DNA of 37,299 nt, taken from NCBI GenBank assembly GCA_003427395.1, contig BFEA01000258.1:1497354-1534652 (forward strand). Direction: 5' to 3'. A program made the translations under genes and the position numbers. Below are positions 1-9,289 of this stretch, in pieces (the stretch's first letter is position 1; the number at the start of each line of letters is the position of its first letter). The notes under the pieces are model-generated. The model searched no databases. It was given only the letters and a program-made list of their open reading frames with translations, and was not told where the DNA came from. The DNA is from Chara braunii (Eukaryota > Streptophyta > Charophyceae > Charales > Characeae).

Positions 1-127
1 CATGTACTTGTTCCTTGTCTGTCTTGCAGTTCATGATTTGTTGCCGAAGACTGTCTTTTTTGTATGTCATCAGCGGCTCGGAGGTTGGAATTCATATCAG
101 CGATTGCCCCTTTTTTATTCGAACTCC

Positions 128-234
128 GGTGGCGGTGGGGGTGGGGGGTGGGGGGGGGGGGGGGGGGGGGGTCATTGTAACGCGGTGGTAGGGATAAGGA
201 GGAGGAGGAGGAGGAGGAGGAGGAGGACGAGGAG
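128..234. repeat. G-run and GGA triplet microsatellite
   Basis: Positions 128-171 are almost pure G, including an uninterrupted run of about 22 G at 150-171. Positions 198-234 are a (GGA)n tract. Both lie about 400 bp upstream of the proteasome start codon. Such G-runs can form quadruplexes, but run length may also be an assembly artefact. Positions 1-127 show nothing I recognise. Confidence 0.85.
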
Positions 235-420
235 TAGGAGCAACTTAACTGCACCTCAGGCTGGAAGAGAAAAGAGGGGTGGGTGGAAGAGAAAGAGGGG
301 TGAGCAGTGAGTGAAGAGTAGAAAGCGGAAAAGAGGAAGCAAAATAACCAAAAAAAATCGGATCTGCGAAAAATCGGCTCCCACGGCGGAGCAGTCGGGA
401 GGGAGTTTTGGGTGCCGATT

Positions 421-570
421 CCGATCCTCAGGTTGGCAGAGAAAGAGGGGTGGAGGAGAAAGAGGGGTGGAGGAGACAGGGGTGGAGGAGAAAGAGGGGT
501 GGAGGAGACAGGGGTGGAGGAGAAAGAGGGGTGGAGGAGACAGGGGTGGAGGAGAAAGAGGGGTGGGTGA
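421..570 (+). repeat. Purine minisatellite (32-bp unit) in the leader of the beta-5 gene
   Basis: A tandem array alternates a 17-bp AGAAAG-containing half-unit with a 15-bp AGACAG-containing half-unit, giving a 32-bp period. Almost every base on the plus strand is a purine or the T of a GGGGTGG core. Related single units occur at about 260-303. Because 32 is not a multiple of 3, the long reading frames through this block are not evidence of coding. It ends about 70 bp before the chosen ATG, so it probably lies in promoter or 5' UTR. Confidence 0.85.
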
Positions 571-641
571 ACAGCGAGCGAGGAATTGTTTGTTGTCTGA
601 GAAGAAGGAAAGCAAGAAGAGAAGAGAGGAGAGAGAGCACG

Positions 642-1505
642 ATGAGGACCGATCTGAGCTGCCTTGATCCGCCGACTCTATGTCGTAATCGTCTCCCGGG
701 GTTGGGTGCTGAAGAGGATGTGATGACGGGTCTGCTTGAGCAGACAGTCCCCTGCCAGCTGGAGCTGCCCCAGGTTGCTGATCTGGATGCCTTTGAGAAG
801 TCTGCTGTGGATATGGTGAAGCCCAGTAAGGGGACCACCACCCTCGCTTTCATCTACAAGGATGGTGTGGTTGTGGCCGTCGACTCCCGCGCCAGTATGG
901 GCCCCTACATCTCCTCTCAGACGGTCAAAAAAGTCATTGAGATCAACCCTTATCTTCTTGGAACGATGGCTGGAGGTGCTGCCGACTGCCAGTTCTGGCA
1001 GCGAAACCTTGGCCTCCGTTGCCGCCTTCACGAGCTGAGCCACAAGAAGCGCATCTCCATCGCCGGCGCTTCTAAACTCCTCGCCAACATCCTCTTCTCT
1101 TATCGCGGAATGGGACTTTCCATGGGTACCATGATTGCAGGCTGGGACGACAGTGGGCCCAACGTTTACTACATCGACAGCGATGGGGCTCGGCTTAAGG
1201 GCCAAAGATTCTCTGTGGGATCGGGTTCCACCTACGCGTACGGTGTGCTGGACACCGGGTACAAGTGGGATCTGAAAAAGGAGGCGGCGTGCGAGCTCGG
1301 CCGAAGAGCCATTTATCATGCCACATTTCGAGATGCGGCCAGCGGAGGAACGGTCAGCGTCTATCACATTGGGCCAGATGGGTGGGAAAAGATCTCAGGG
1401 GATGACGTCAACGACTTGCATTATGCCTACTACCCTGAGCAGAGCACGCAGCAGACGCCACCTGAACAGTCGATGACAGACGTGGCATCCACGTCCTCGT
1501 CCTAG
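642..1505 (+). CDS. PBE: 20S proteasome subunit beta type-5 (chymotrypsin-like catalytic subunit)
   Basis: This 287-residue protein is the beta-5 subunit of the 20S proteasome, an N-terminal-nucleophile threonine protease responsible for chymotrypsin-like cleavage in cytosol and nucleus. An N-terminal propeptide of 64 residues ends in Gly before the mature GTTTLAF start, so Thr65 would be the catalytic Thr1 after autocleavage. Asp81 and Lys97 fall at mature positions 17 and 33, and Met109 at mature position 45, the S1-pocket methionine typical of beta-5. The [19 protein letters not shown] and [11 protein letters not shown] stretches match plant PBE proteins. Length is close to the roughly 274 residues known for Arabidopsis. 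I chose the ATG at 642 because the propeptide from there aligns with plant PBE; the frame is open further upstream only through the minisatellite. No intron interrupts it, which is unusual for plant PBE genes and could mean a retrocopy. Its 3' end is repeated downstream. Confidence 0.95.
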   Translation: MRTDLSCLDPPTLCRNRLPGLGAEEDVMTGLLEQTVPCQLELPQVADLDAFEKSAVDMVKPSKGTTTLAFIYKDGVVVAVDSRASMGPYISSQTVKKVIEINPYLLGTMAGGAADCQFWQRNLGLRCRLHELSHKKRISIAGASKLLANILFSYRGMGLSMGTMIAGWDDSGPNVYYIDSDGARLKGQRFSVGSGSTYAYGVLDTGYKWDLKKEAACELGRRAIYHATFRDAASGGTVSVYHIGPDGWEKISGDDVNDLHYAYYPEQSTQQTPPEQSMTDVASTSSS

Positions 1506-1515
1506 TGATGACATG

Positions 1516-1911
1516 AGGTTTTGAGAGATGCTGCGAGCGGAGGAATGGTCGGTGTCGGTGTACCACATTTGGGCCAAATGGGTGGGAGAAGATTCTCAGG
1601 GATGACGTCAACGACTTGCAGTATGTCTACTACGCTGTACAGAGCACGCAGCAGACCTGAACAGTCGATGACAGACGTTGAACACGTCCTCGTACTAGTG
1701 ATGGCATGGGGTTTTAGAGATGCTGCGAGTCGAGGAACGGTCGGTGTCGGTGTACCACATTGGGGCCAAATGGGTGGGAGAAGATTCCCAGGAATGACGT
1801 CAACGACTTGCATTATGCATACTACCCGGTGCAGCAGAGCACGCAGCAGACGCCACCTGAACAGTGGATGACAGACGTGGCATCCACGTCCTCGTCCTAG
1901 TGATGACATGG
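1516..1911 (+). pseudogene. Two decayed tandem copies of the 3' end of the beta-5 gene
   Basis: The last roughly 190 bp of the proteasome gene (about 1326-1515: last 60 codons, stop and a few bases beyond) recurs twice head-to-tail. The AGATGC landmark lies at 1331, 1526 and 1718, giving periods of 195 and 192 bp. Both extra copies keep the sequence for the DVNDL segment and the C-terminal STSSS-stop region, but single-base indels break the frame early. The first extra copy also lacks 5 bp in the CAGCAGAC-CACCTGAA segment. They follow the real stop codon and should not be translated; they may form part of the 3' UTR. Confidence 0.9.
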
Positions 1912-1945
1912 GTCAGCACAGGGGCGCAGCTAACAGGTGATTGAT

Positions 1946-2005
1946 CAGTAGCAGTAGCAACAGCAGCAGCAGCAGACAGCAGCAGACAGCAGCAGAAGTA
2001 GGAGC
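1946..2005 (+). repeat. CAG-rich microsatellite
   Basis: Imperfect CAG/TAG/ACAG repeats just downstream of the beta-5 partial copies. In one frame they would encode serine, in another glutamine, with stops. Coding use is unlikely. Confidence 0.8.
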
Positions 2006-2070
2006 AGTAGGAGGAGCTGGACCAGGTGCAACGAATCCGCGAGAGCTGATGCGTACATATCCTCTTCTGA

Positions 2071-2241
2071 GTGAAGAATTTCCGCGCAGAGATTACAAAG
2101 ATGATCGATATACCTCTCGCTCAGCAGTTGGGCCAGCTGCAGCAAATCGGAAAGAGAGCTTGGATCGCCGCTCAAATGCCCGGCTTGTCATATCCGACAG
2201 AGAGGATTGTAGATTGGCTTATATTTTCTATGCAGTGGTAG
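2071..2241 (+). other. Possible short exon or coding remnant, unidentified
   Basis: After a TGA at 2068-2070 the frame stays open to a TAG at 2239-2241. The 46 residues from the ATG at 2101 begin MIDIPLAQQLGQL and end DWLIFSMQW. Composition is non-repetitive and protein-like, unlike the surrounding low-complexity DNA. A pyrimidine-rich stretch ending in CAG lies at about 2080-2089 and could be a splice acceptor. I do not recognise the family. It could be the last exon of an otherwise unseen gene, a gene fragment, or chance. Confidence 0.25.
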
Positions 2242-2470
2242 AGTCCTTCCGTTTCCATTTGTGTTCGTGGGGCACCTGTGTCTGCAAGTGAAGAGTGTCA
2301 TTCAACTGTTAACTTTGGTCGATCACCTCATGCTGGAAGTAAGGAGAAGGACGTGGTTTCGTTCGTTTTCTATGATCTGGTTGTGAATGTGTGTGTGAGT
2401 GTTGGCGGATGTGGCTGTCAGGTAAGGTGTGGTTGAGGGTCATATGGTTGCGTGTCAAAATAGTGTGTGT

Positions 2471-2472
<2 letters not shown>

Positions 2473-2541
<69 letters not shown>
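2473..2541 (+). repeat. (GA)n microsatellite
   Basis: About 35 uninterrupted GA dinucleotides, preceded by a short GT-rich stretch. The reading frames through it on both strands are repeat artefacts. Confidence 0.95.
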
Positions 2542-2544
<3 letters not shown>

Positions 2545-2845
2545 CCGACTTTCCTTCTATCCTTAAAGAAACATGAATTGCTGAATCCACCTATTGCAGG
2601 GAGTCTGGAACTCAGTTTATTTTTTCAATGTATTTTTTCAATGAATGGATGGAAAAAGACTCAGTTTTGTTTTTGAATGAATGGAAAGAAAAGGGAGGGA
2701 AAAGGAAGGGATTGGGCTGTGGCCTCCAAGACTCCGTGAAAGGTGTTTCGAATAGAGAGGGAAAGTGGGGGTGAGTGAAATTCAATGTCGGGGCTTGAGA
2801 GGTGCTTCGGCAGTTTGTTTTGCTATTTTTCGTGGTGTGTACTCT

Positions 2846-2847
<2 letters not shown>

Positions 2848-2893
<46 letters not shown>

Positions 2894-2900
2894 GTTTTTC

Positions 2901-2943
<43 letters not shown>
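2848..2943 (+). repeat. Two long poly-T tracts
   Basis: About 45 T (2848-2892) and about 42 T (2902-2943) are separated by a 9-bp GG-TTTTT-CG spacer. Lengths are probably approximate because homopolymers this long are hard to sequence. No poly-A-tailed retroposon body could be recognised beside them. Confidence 0.85.
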
Positions 2944-2952
2944 CCCCGTTTA

Positions 2953-3210
2953 GTTTCCTGTTATGGATTTCCATGTTTCTAGTTAGGCGTACTCCTCTGC
3001 CCGCTTTACCAACTAGACATGGAAATCCGTTTAGTTTCCTCTGTCTAGTTGGCCGTTTGGTTTTCCGTTTACTTGTCTAGTTGGCCGTACTCCTCTGCCC
3101 GGTTTACCCGGCAGTTTGGGTTTTCCGTTTATTTTCCTTTTCTGCTTTAGGGGAAAAAAAAGGTGAAATGGAATCCGGAACAGGAACCTAAACGGAAAAC
3201 CAAAAAACGA
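2953..3210. repeat. Patch of interleaved direct and inverted repeats
   Basis: A motif with the core GGCGTACTCCTCTGCCCG occurs at about 2986 and, with small changes, at about 3083. GGATTTCCATG (near 2963) and its complement CATGGAAATCC (near 3018) form a hairpin with an approximately 40-bp interior. TTTGGTTTTCCGTTT (3056-3070) is exactly complementary to 3190-3204. No protein coding is visible. Confidence 0.7.
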
Positions 3211-3342
3211 AAAAGCGGGCAACAGAAGGGGAAAAAAGAAGGTACCCTTCTGTCGACTGCTTTACCCTCCTTTTCTGGTGCTTTCCCCACTCCTCACTGT
3301 TGATAAAAAGCCACCTCTCTTTGAACTGTGGCATTGTCTTTC

Positions 3343-3372
3343 TTTCTTCTTCTTCTTCTTCTTCTTCTTCTT

Positions 3373-3403
<31 letters not shown>

Positions 3404-3520
3404 GTCTTCTTCTTCTTCTTCTTCTTCTTCTTCTTCTTCTTCTTCGTCTTCGTCTTCTTTGTCTTCGTCTTCGTCTTCTTCGTCTTCTTCGTCTTCGTTG
3501 TCGTCATCGCCTTCTTCTTC
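3343..3520 (+). repeat. (TTC)n microsatellite with GTC interruptions
   Basis: Long TTC array with TTAG and CGTCTTCGTC interruptions. It creates artefactual poly-Phe, poly-Leu and poly-Lys reading frames on the two strands. Confidence 0.95.
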
Positions 3521-4061
3521 TTCTCGGGTGGACGGTCAGGTGGATGTGGGAGAGTGGTTTGCCCCTTGGTAAGTCCTGGAGCGCAGCCAGGCGAAAAGCG
3601 TCGGGGTATGTGCGCGTTTTCGAGCTTGTTATGTCTGTGTAGGTGCTGGACGGTTTTCTGACTTTCTATGCGCAGACGCTGATCGATTGGCCTCGCTTTT
3701 TCAAATTCTTCTTCTTCTTCGTGGTCGTCTTCTTTTCTTCTTGTCCTCTCTTTTTTTTTTTTTTTTTTGGCTTTGTCTTTGTCAATGTTTTTCATCTGCA
3801 AGCTATGTTCCATGATCTGCATGGCTGGCATTCTCCTTGCACTTTCACACAATGTTTTTTGCGAAAAGAAAAGCCTTTCACTCTCTGCTGGAGCCACGGG
3901 GAGCTCTTACCTTTTATTATTAAAAAGAAACGTCTTTTTGTCAGGGCCCAGCGCCCAAGGCAAAAATACAACATGGCAGAGATCCAGATTCAAGGGCAGT
4001 CAGGCCTCCAAGACCTACTTCATGACGTGGAGCCCCGCCCCTGTGACTGTTCAGAGGGAGG
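3521..4061. other. Low-complexity spacer, possible gag-like minus-strand remnant
   Basis: No firm gene. The minus strand from about 3897 to 3540 is open and very charged, with stretches such as EEEEEFEKARPIDQRLRIES. That resembles the charged coiled-coil N-termini of Gypsy gag proteins, like the one at 15010-15492, but the frame runs into the TTC repeat and has no diagnostic motif. A poly-T run lies near 3750-3768. Confidence 0.3.
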
Positions 4062-4418
4062 GGGGGGCGGGGCGAAATGAAGAACATCTCTTACTTCTGT
4101 AGTAGTGGTAAACATCTCAATAAGCATTCTGTATTCATTTCTTTTTTCTGTGTTTTCTTTAAAAGTTTTTTTTTTTTTTTTTTTTTTTTCATTTCTATAT
4201 TTTACATGTGCATTCGTGGAATTTTCTCCCGTATAGGGGGCGGGGCGAAATGAAGAACATCTCTTAGTTCTGTAGTAGTGGTAAACATCTCAATAAGCAT
4301 TTCTGTATTCATTTCTTTTTTCTGTGTTTCTTTAAAAAGTTTTTTTTTACTTTTTTTGTTCTTTTTTTTCTCATTTCTATATTTTACATGTGCATTCGTG
4401 GAATTTTCTCCGGTATAG
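4062..4418. repeat. 173-bp tandem duplication next to the 3' LTR
   Basis: A block beginning with GGGCGGGGCGAAATGAAGAA at about 4062 and ending at a GTATAG near 4234 is repeated from about 4235 to 4418. The copies differ mainly in the length and purity of an internal T tract and a few substitutions. The second copy ends 7 bp before the retrotransposon LTR. Confidence 0.85.
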
Positions 4419-4425
4419 ATGCATG

Positions 4426-5549
4426 CGTAATGAGCCTCAATGCTCACCACACGATGGGGTGCACACACCGGCATACTTGTCACACAGATTGTCTTTGCAC
4501 AAAGAGAAGGTAGGTAGTAGACCAGAAAAACGCAGCTCAATTATCTCAACCAGAATTACCACATTCAGATTATAGAAAGAAAATCATGAGTTCAACTGTC
4601 CAGCGCCCAGCAAGATTTCAAGTCTTCTTCAAACATCAAGAGCCTTAGCATCTGCGCGCATCAGCGCTCGTCATCCACACCAAGTTCAGCGCTCTTCAGG
4701 TAAGTATCCACCATAGCTCATTCTCTCTCCCTCTTATCTTTCTGTCTCGCTTGATGGCTCTGGTCTCCACTCTATACAGTCTTCGTCTTCTCTACTTGCA
4801 CACTCCCTTCTACTAACACACACATGAGGATCAACTCTGAATACTACTCACTGTCCTGCTATGTCTAACTACTAATTCTAAGCTTTCTAGTGCTGGTGCA
4901 GCTATGGCTGCCTTCTTCCCTGCCAGCGCCCTTCTTCCTCTCTCTCATCTCACTTGGCACTGCTCTCTGGCATAGCGCAGTTCCCCACACTTGCGCACAA
5001 GTGCACTAGCACTTCCACACTCTCGTGCGAATGAACATCTGCCCGAATGGTAGGCTGGCCAGTCCTTTTGTAGTCTTGGATGCACTTCAACTCGTGCCAG
5101 CCTCTGTTTCCTGGGGCCTGACTGGTTCCGGTACCACATTCCCACGGCCTGTCTGCTTCTGAATGTCAAGGCCTAGAACCTTCCCGAATGTCCATGGGTC
5201 TGCTGCTGCTTGGGTCTTTGGGTCATGTCTTTTCATTTGTGATCATGACTCTTGACTGTGGACTGTGACTCCTGCCCATGGGACACGACCCTTACCTTCT
5301 AGGACTCGTGGGATGTGACTCTTCAATATGACTTTTCATTCTGAGGCGTGATTCTTGCTCCTAAGAGGTGACTATTTACTAGGTTCCTGTTGGACTGGAC
5401 TCCAAAGTGACTTTTCGTAACTCTGGACGCGACCTCTGCCTCAGGAGACTTGTCTTTTGAAATGCTGATTCGTAACTTCTGGACCTGGCCGACTGGGCCT
5501 CGTTGTATTGGGGTCGGAATTCGGGGTCTGAATTGTGAAGGCCCTTTCA
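4426..5549 (-). repeat. 3' LTR of the Gypsy element
   Basis: This is downstream of pol in the minus-strand element and aligns along its length with 16973-18095, with scattered substitutions and small indels. Its terminal TG is CG here (4426-4427). Positions 5246-5412 contain seven exact TGACT pentamers and four GGACT relatives, described as a finding. The minus-strand sequence just outside it, GGCGAGAG, is a weak polypurine-tract candidate. Confidence 0.9.
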
Positions 5550-5592
5550 CTCTCGCCGGCCTAATTTCGAAGTCCTCTGAGGAACATCATTT

Positions 5593-6912
5593 TTACCTGT
5601 CTACTATGTTAATTCCTCTTCTTGCTCTTTCATAGTAGGATACAATATTCGGTGCTGTTTTAATTAATTCCTCTCTTGTAAACCAGCGATCTTCTGTTGG
5701 TTCTTGGTATGGAAATTTTACTTTGTATTGCCGCTGGCACCTCTGTGTCCAGTTCTGAAGATTGCGTCAGCAACTATTCTGTCGACATCATATCTCTTAT
5801 TCATATCTGGTGGTATTGCAGACCTTCGACTGGGAAACAGTTCATTAGTGACGCAAGGTCACGCATGGAACACCGGATATGTATGCAAATGAGGAGGAAT
5901 TTCTATAACATACGATGGCCCGTCCACTCCTCCTATTACCTCCAATACTTGCCAAGGCCCTCTGTAGGGTGGTAGTAACTTCTGGGAGATATTCTCTTCA
6001 TGGATAAATTCCTTGTGACTTTACCCATACCAAATCTCCTACAGCAAATTGATAGGGTCTTCGATGTTTATTTGCCTGTTCTATCATTTGATATTGTGCT
6101 TTATTTATTCTTTTTTTAACCTTATCTTTTTGACATTGCACAGCAAATTCTCTAATTCCTGGCGGAAGTCTTTGCATCTGATCTGGATTCAAACAATCTA
6201 TGGGTCTTCGAGGTCGCCATCCCAAATGCAACTCTGTCGGAGTTCTAGATGTTGACAAATGTACAGAGTTGTTATAGGCACTAGCAACTTTGGACAGATG
6301 TTCATCCCAATCAATCTGGTCGAGGCGTATGTACATACGGAGCGTTTGTTGTAGTACGTTGTTCATTTGCTCAGTTTGTCCATTAGTCTCAAGATGTCTT
6401 CCTGAGGACATTGTTAGTTTAGAGCCATACACATGCATTAGTTGCTGCCAATGTTCACCTGTAAAGCGAGTATCTTTGTCACTCACAATAGTCAAGGGAT
6501 GTCCGTAATCTCTCACCCAATGATTAAAGAATTCTCGGGTCACTAAATCTGATCTGGCTTCCGCGGGAAGTGGCACAAACACGACGAATTTGCTAAACTT
6601 GTCAACGATTACCATAACCGGATTGTTTCCATTCCTGCTTTTGACTTTGGTGTCCATAAAGTCGATGGACACTGAGTCTCCTGGACCTGACGGAATAGGC
6701 AAAGGTTTCAATAGACCAAGGGGAGGTTGTGTAGAACTTTTGTTCCGTTAACAAACTTGGCAGCCTTGCACATATGATATGCAGTCATGCTTCATTCCAG
6801 GCCAAGTGTAGGATCGTAGGAGATTAGCGTAAGTCTTCCTCCATCCAAAATGACCCTCTGTATCATGACACTCACCCGTGATCAACTCTTAATTTCTTCT
6901 TTATTCGGAATA
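5593..6912 (-). pseudogene. Gypsy integrase with C-terminal chromodomain-like tail, broken
   Basis: This part of pol inserts the retrotransposon cDNA. Reading on the minus strand, an HHCC zinc-binding region (CHDTEGHFG, then CISYVQGCQVC) is followed by an in-frame TAA at 6750-6748. The integrase core (6711-5998) shows the DDE triad: Asp in SIDFMD, Asp in SDKDTRF and Glu in TNGQTEQ. Then comes an SH3-like GPY-type module (PPYRGPWQVLEV...VFHA) and, after a frameshift near 5850, a tail starting YDVDRIVADAIF. That tail could be a decayed chromodomain of the kind that targets some Gypsy integrases to chromatin. A stop at 5595-5593 ends the polyprotein about 43 bp before the LTR. At least one nonsense codon and two frameshifts make it inactive. 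Confidence 0.88.
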
Positions 6913-6916
6913 CATA

Positions 6917-7082
6917 GCCTATCATGTATGTTCGTCTTATCAAACAGTAGTCCCTAGGCAATTTGGAAGTCTGGAAATTTGTGAGGCGCTTCCTGTAAGC
7001 CTATCATGTACGTTCGTCTTCTCAAACAGTAGTCCCTAGGCAACTTGGAAGTCTGGAAATTTGTGAGGCGCTTCCTGTAATT
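6917..7082 (-). repeat. 82-bp tandem duplication inside pol
   Basis: An 82-bp segment at about 6917-6998 is repeated at about 6999-7080 with a few substitutions. It lies between RNase H and the integrase zinc finger. As 82 is not divisible by 3, it shifts the pol frame. Confidence 0.9.
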
Positions 7083-7846
7083 TCTTTAACAAAATACTAT
7101 AGATAGGATCGGTAGCATATGCAGTTCTAATCTTCTCTTGCAATTCAGTGCCTATATCCAAATACGTAACAATTGCACCGAAAAAGTCCGATCTTTGACT
7201 TAATGCATCAACAACAACATTACATTTCCCCTTAATTGGCTTTAACTCGAAATTAAACTGGTTAATTTCTGCAGCCCACTTCGTCAATTTATGTGTCATT
7301 CGGGCATGCGTTTTCAACCGGCGAAGTGCCTCATGGTCTGAATACACTTTAAAGTGGTGACCTCATGTAATGTTGCCAATGACCCAAGGTTTCCTGGAGG
7401 GTGAATAACTTTATCTCATACGTGGAAGTGATGACCTTCTCATTAGGCAGTCGTCGGGACATAAACTTCATGGGCCTGTATCCATTTTCATCATCCTGTT
7501 GGAGTACGGCCCCAATCCCATATTGACTAGCGTCAGTTGTCACAACGAAGGGCAAGGAAGGATCAACAACTTTCAAAACCGGATAGTTCATTAAACACTT
7601 TTTCATACGCTTGAACGAGAACGTGCAATCCTGATTCCATTTCCATATTGTTTCTTTCCTTAGCAATTTGCGAAGAGGCGCAGCAATTACAGTAAAGTTC
7701 CTTACGAACTTACGGTAATAATTGGCCAACCTGAGGAACGATCGCAGTTCCGTCAGGGAGTGAGGATTAGGCCAATCACGTATAGCTGCAATCTTAGTGT
7801 CTTCCGGTGTGATTCCATCTCCATTTATCACATGCCCAAGATACAA
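7036..7846 (-). pseudogene. Gypsy RT connection and RNase H domain
   Basis: This minus-strand segment starts with the end of the RT (YLGHVINGDGITPEDTKIAAI, then LRSFLRLANYYRKFVRNF) and continues into RNase H (PFVVTTDASQYGIGAVLQQ with the first catalytic Asp; YEIKLFTLQETLGHWQHY with the Glu). A frameshift near 7348 moves the frame to the second part (VYSDHEALRRLKTHARMTHKLTKWA), carrying the SDHEAL motif and the end of RNase H. The frame then enters the 82-bp duplication and stops. RNase H degrades the RNA strand during reverse transcription. Domain order and motifs are unmistakably Ty3/Gypsy. Confidence 0.9.
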
Positions 7847-7897
7847 AACTTGACGCTTTGCCCATGCACACTTCTTAGGGTTTAACTTAAAATTTGC

Positions 7898-8466
7898 TTA
7901 TCGTAATCTATTTAGTACAAGTCGAAGGTGCTCACTGTGCTCATTCAAATTCTTACTAAAAATAAGGATATCATTCAAATATACCACTATAAACTTATCA
8001 AGCCACTCACGGAACAAGTCATTCATACATTTTTGAAAGGTTGCAGGTATATTCGTTAGTCCGAACGACACCAGAATAAACTCATAGTGTTCGTACTGGG
8101 TCCGAAATGCAATCTTATACTGATCTTCTGGCTCCTCTTCGATCTGATGGTAGCCAAACTTAAGATCAATCTTAGTAAAATACTTGCAACCTTGTACTCG
8201 ATCTAGCAAATCATCAATTCGCGGTGAAGGTTCAACATTCTTAATCGTTATATCATTTAAACTTTTATCATCTATACACATACGGACCCCCCATTTTTTT
8301 TCGGCACAAATAATACTGGCGCACCATAGGGCGAGGAACTAGGCCTTATCCACCCCTTTTCCAGCAATTCATCCAATTGCGTTCGCAGTTCATCCAACTC
8401 TTTGGGTGACATTTTATAGATTGGTCCCTTGGGGATCTTGCTACCCAGTTCGATCTCGATCCGGTG
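7898..8466 (-). pseudogene. Gypsy reverse transcriptase core with altered catalytic motif
   Basis: The minus strand encodes the RT palm: [20 protein letters not shown], then [20 protein letters not shown], a frameshift at an A8/G6 run near 8290, then [20 protein letters not shown] (motif A with catalytic Asp) and VSFGLTNIPATFQ. The catalytic YxDD box reads YLND, so one of the two metal-binding aspartates is Asn. An in-frame stop precedes IELGSK at about 8455, and another follows NRLR near 7898. Without the Asp the enzyme would be expected to be dead even if the frame were whole. Confidence 0.9.
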
Positions 8467-9056
8467 CTAAACGGGTCGATCCACCACTCCACTTGGGGGC
8501 TCTGTCACATCTGCGAATTCTTTCAATAATTTTTCAATTTCTCGGGGTTTGGATTCCTCCTTATGTTTTTTTTCTTTTACTGGGCGCACATATGCCACAA
8601 AAACTTGATCAATCAAACCATTCTTTCTCACATGAAGGGTGAACGCTGGGGCACTCATGCAATAATGAGCTAAGCTGCTTTCTCTGCCAGACTCATGATA
8701 CGGGCAATTTTTTTTCTTTCCACCTTGGAGACTAGGAAGATAACACGCATGTTCTCTCAACTTAGCGTCTGCATTAGCAACTTCTCCCCAATCAGTTCCT
8801 ATAATAATGTCAAAAGGGAGACTATCCTCCACTAAGAGAGTCAGAGAGTGGAGAACACGTTCCACCTTCCCCTCTGCTTCTAGCCGGAAGTATGTCCTAA
8901 ACCCCTCAACATATTTATCCACAATCGTTTCTCTGCAATCAGCCAATCTACTAATTATGGGTTCATCTAACCTTTGTACTTTAAGCCCAAGCGCAACTTT
9001 TGCAAACCTTTCTTATTGATAAAGCTGCGGGTTGACCCACTGTCAATCAAAGCTCT
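8467..9056 (-). pseudogene. Gypsy aspartic protease region, frameshifted
   Basis: The retroviral-type protease active site is readable on the minus strand as ALIDSGSTRSFINK, with the DSGS codons at 9044-9033. A frameshift immediately after moves the frame to ISRLADCRETIVDKYVEGF and LPFDIIIGTDWGEVANADAK. The latter is the flap-to-C-terminal signature of Gypsy proteases (FDIIxGxDW). The frame continues through a linker to EEFADVTEPPSGVVDRPV, which normally precedes the RT. The enzyme would cleave the Gag-Pol polyprotein. Confidence 0.85.
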
Positions 9057-9289
9057 CTAAATCTGCTATAAGCAACTGCCCTCTTCTTCTTTTCATTTCG
9101 GTCCAGGCTTGGCGACGAGTGGCCAGCTCATCACCCATGCGAGCGAGGGAACCACCTAGAGAGGTACTAACATAGATCACCTATGGGCAACTAACTAGGT
9201 GGGGACTGGTTGTCTTCTCAGTCTCTGCAAATGGAGCCTTCAAATGGGAGGATATCAGTCTGCTTGCATCCGAAGCTCCTGTAGGGGCA

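Noticed and set aside
256-853. Proline/serine-rich minus-strand frames opposite the beta-5 leader
   Set aside because: They are the complement of the purine minisatellite and of the true coding strand; composition is repeat-driven.
1941-2291. 116-codon frame through the CAG repeat
   Set aside because: The N-terminal half is repeat-encoded serine; the better-looking coding signal at 2071-2241 is in another frame.
3262-3897. 211-codon lysine-rich minus-strand frame
   Set aside because: Half of it is the TTC microsatellite read backwards. The remaining charged part resembles gag coiled coils but has no diagnostic motif, so I list it only as a possible remnant.
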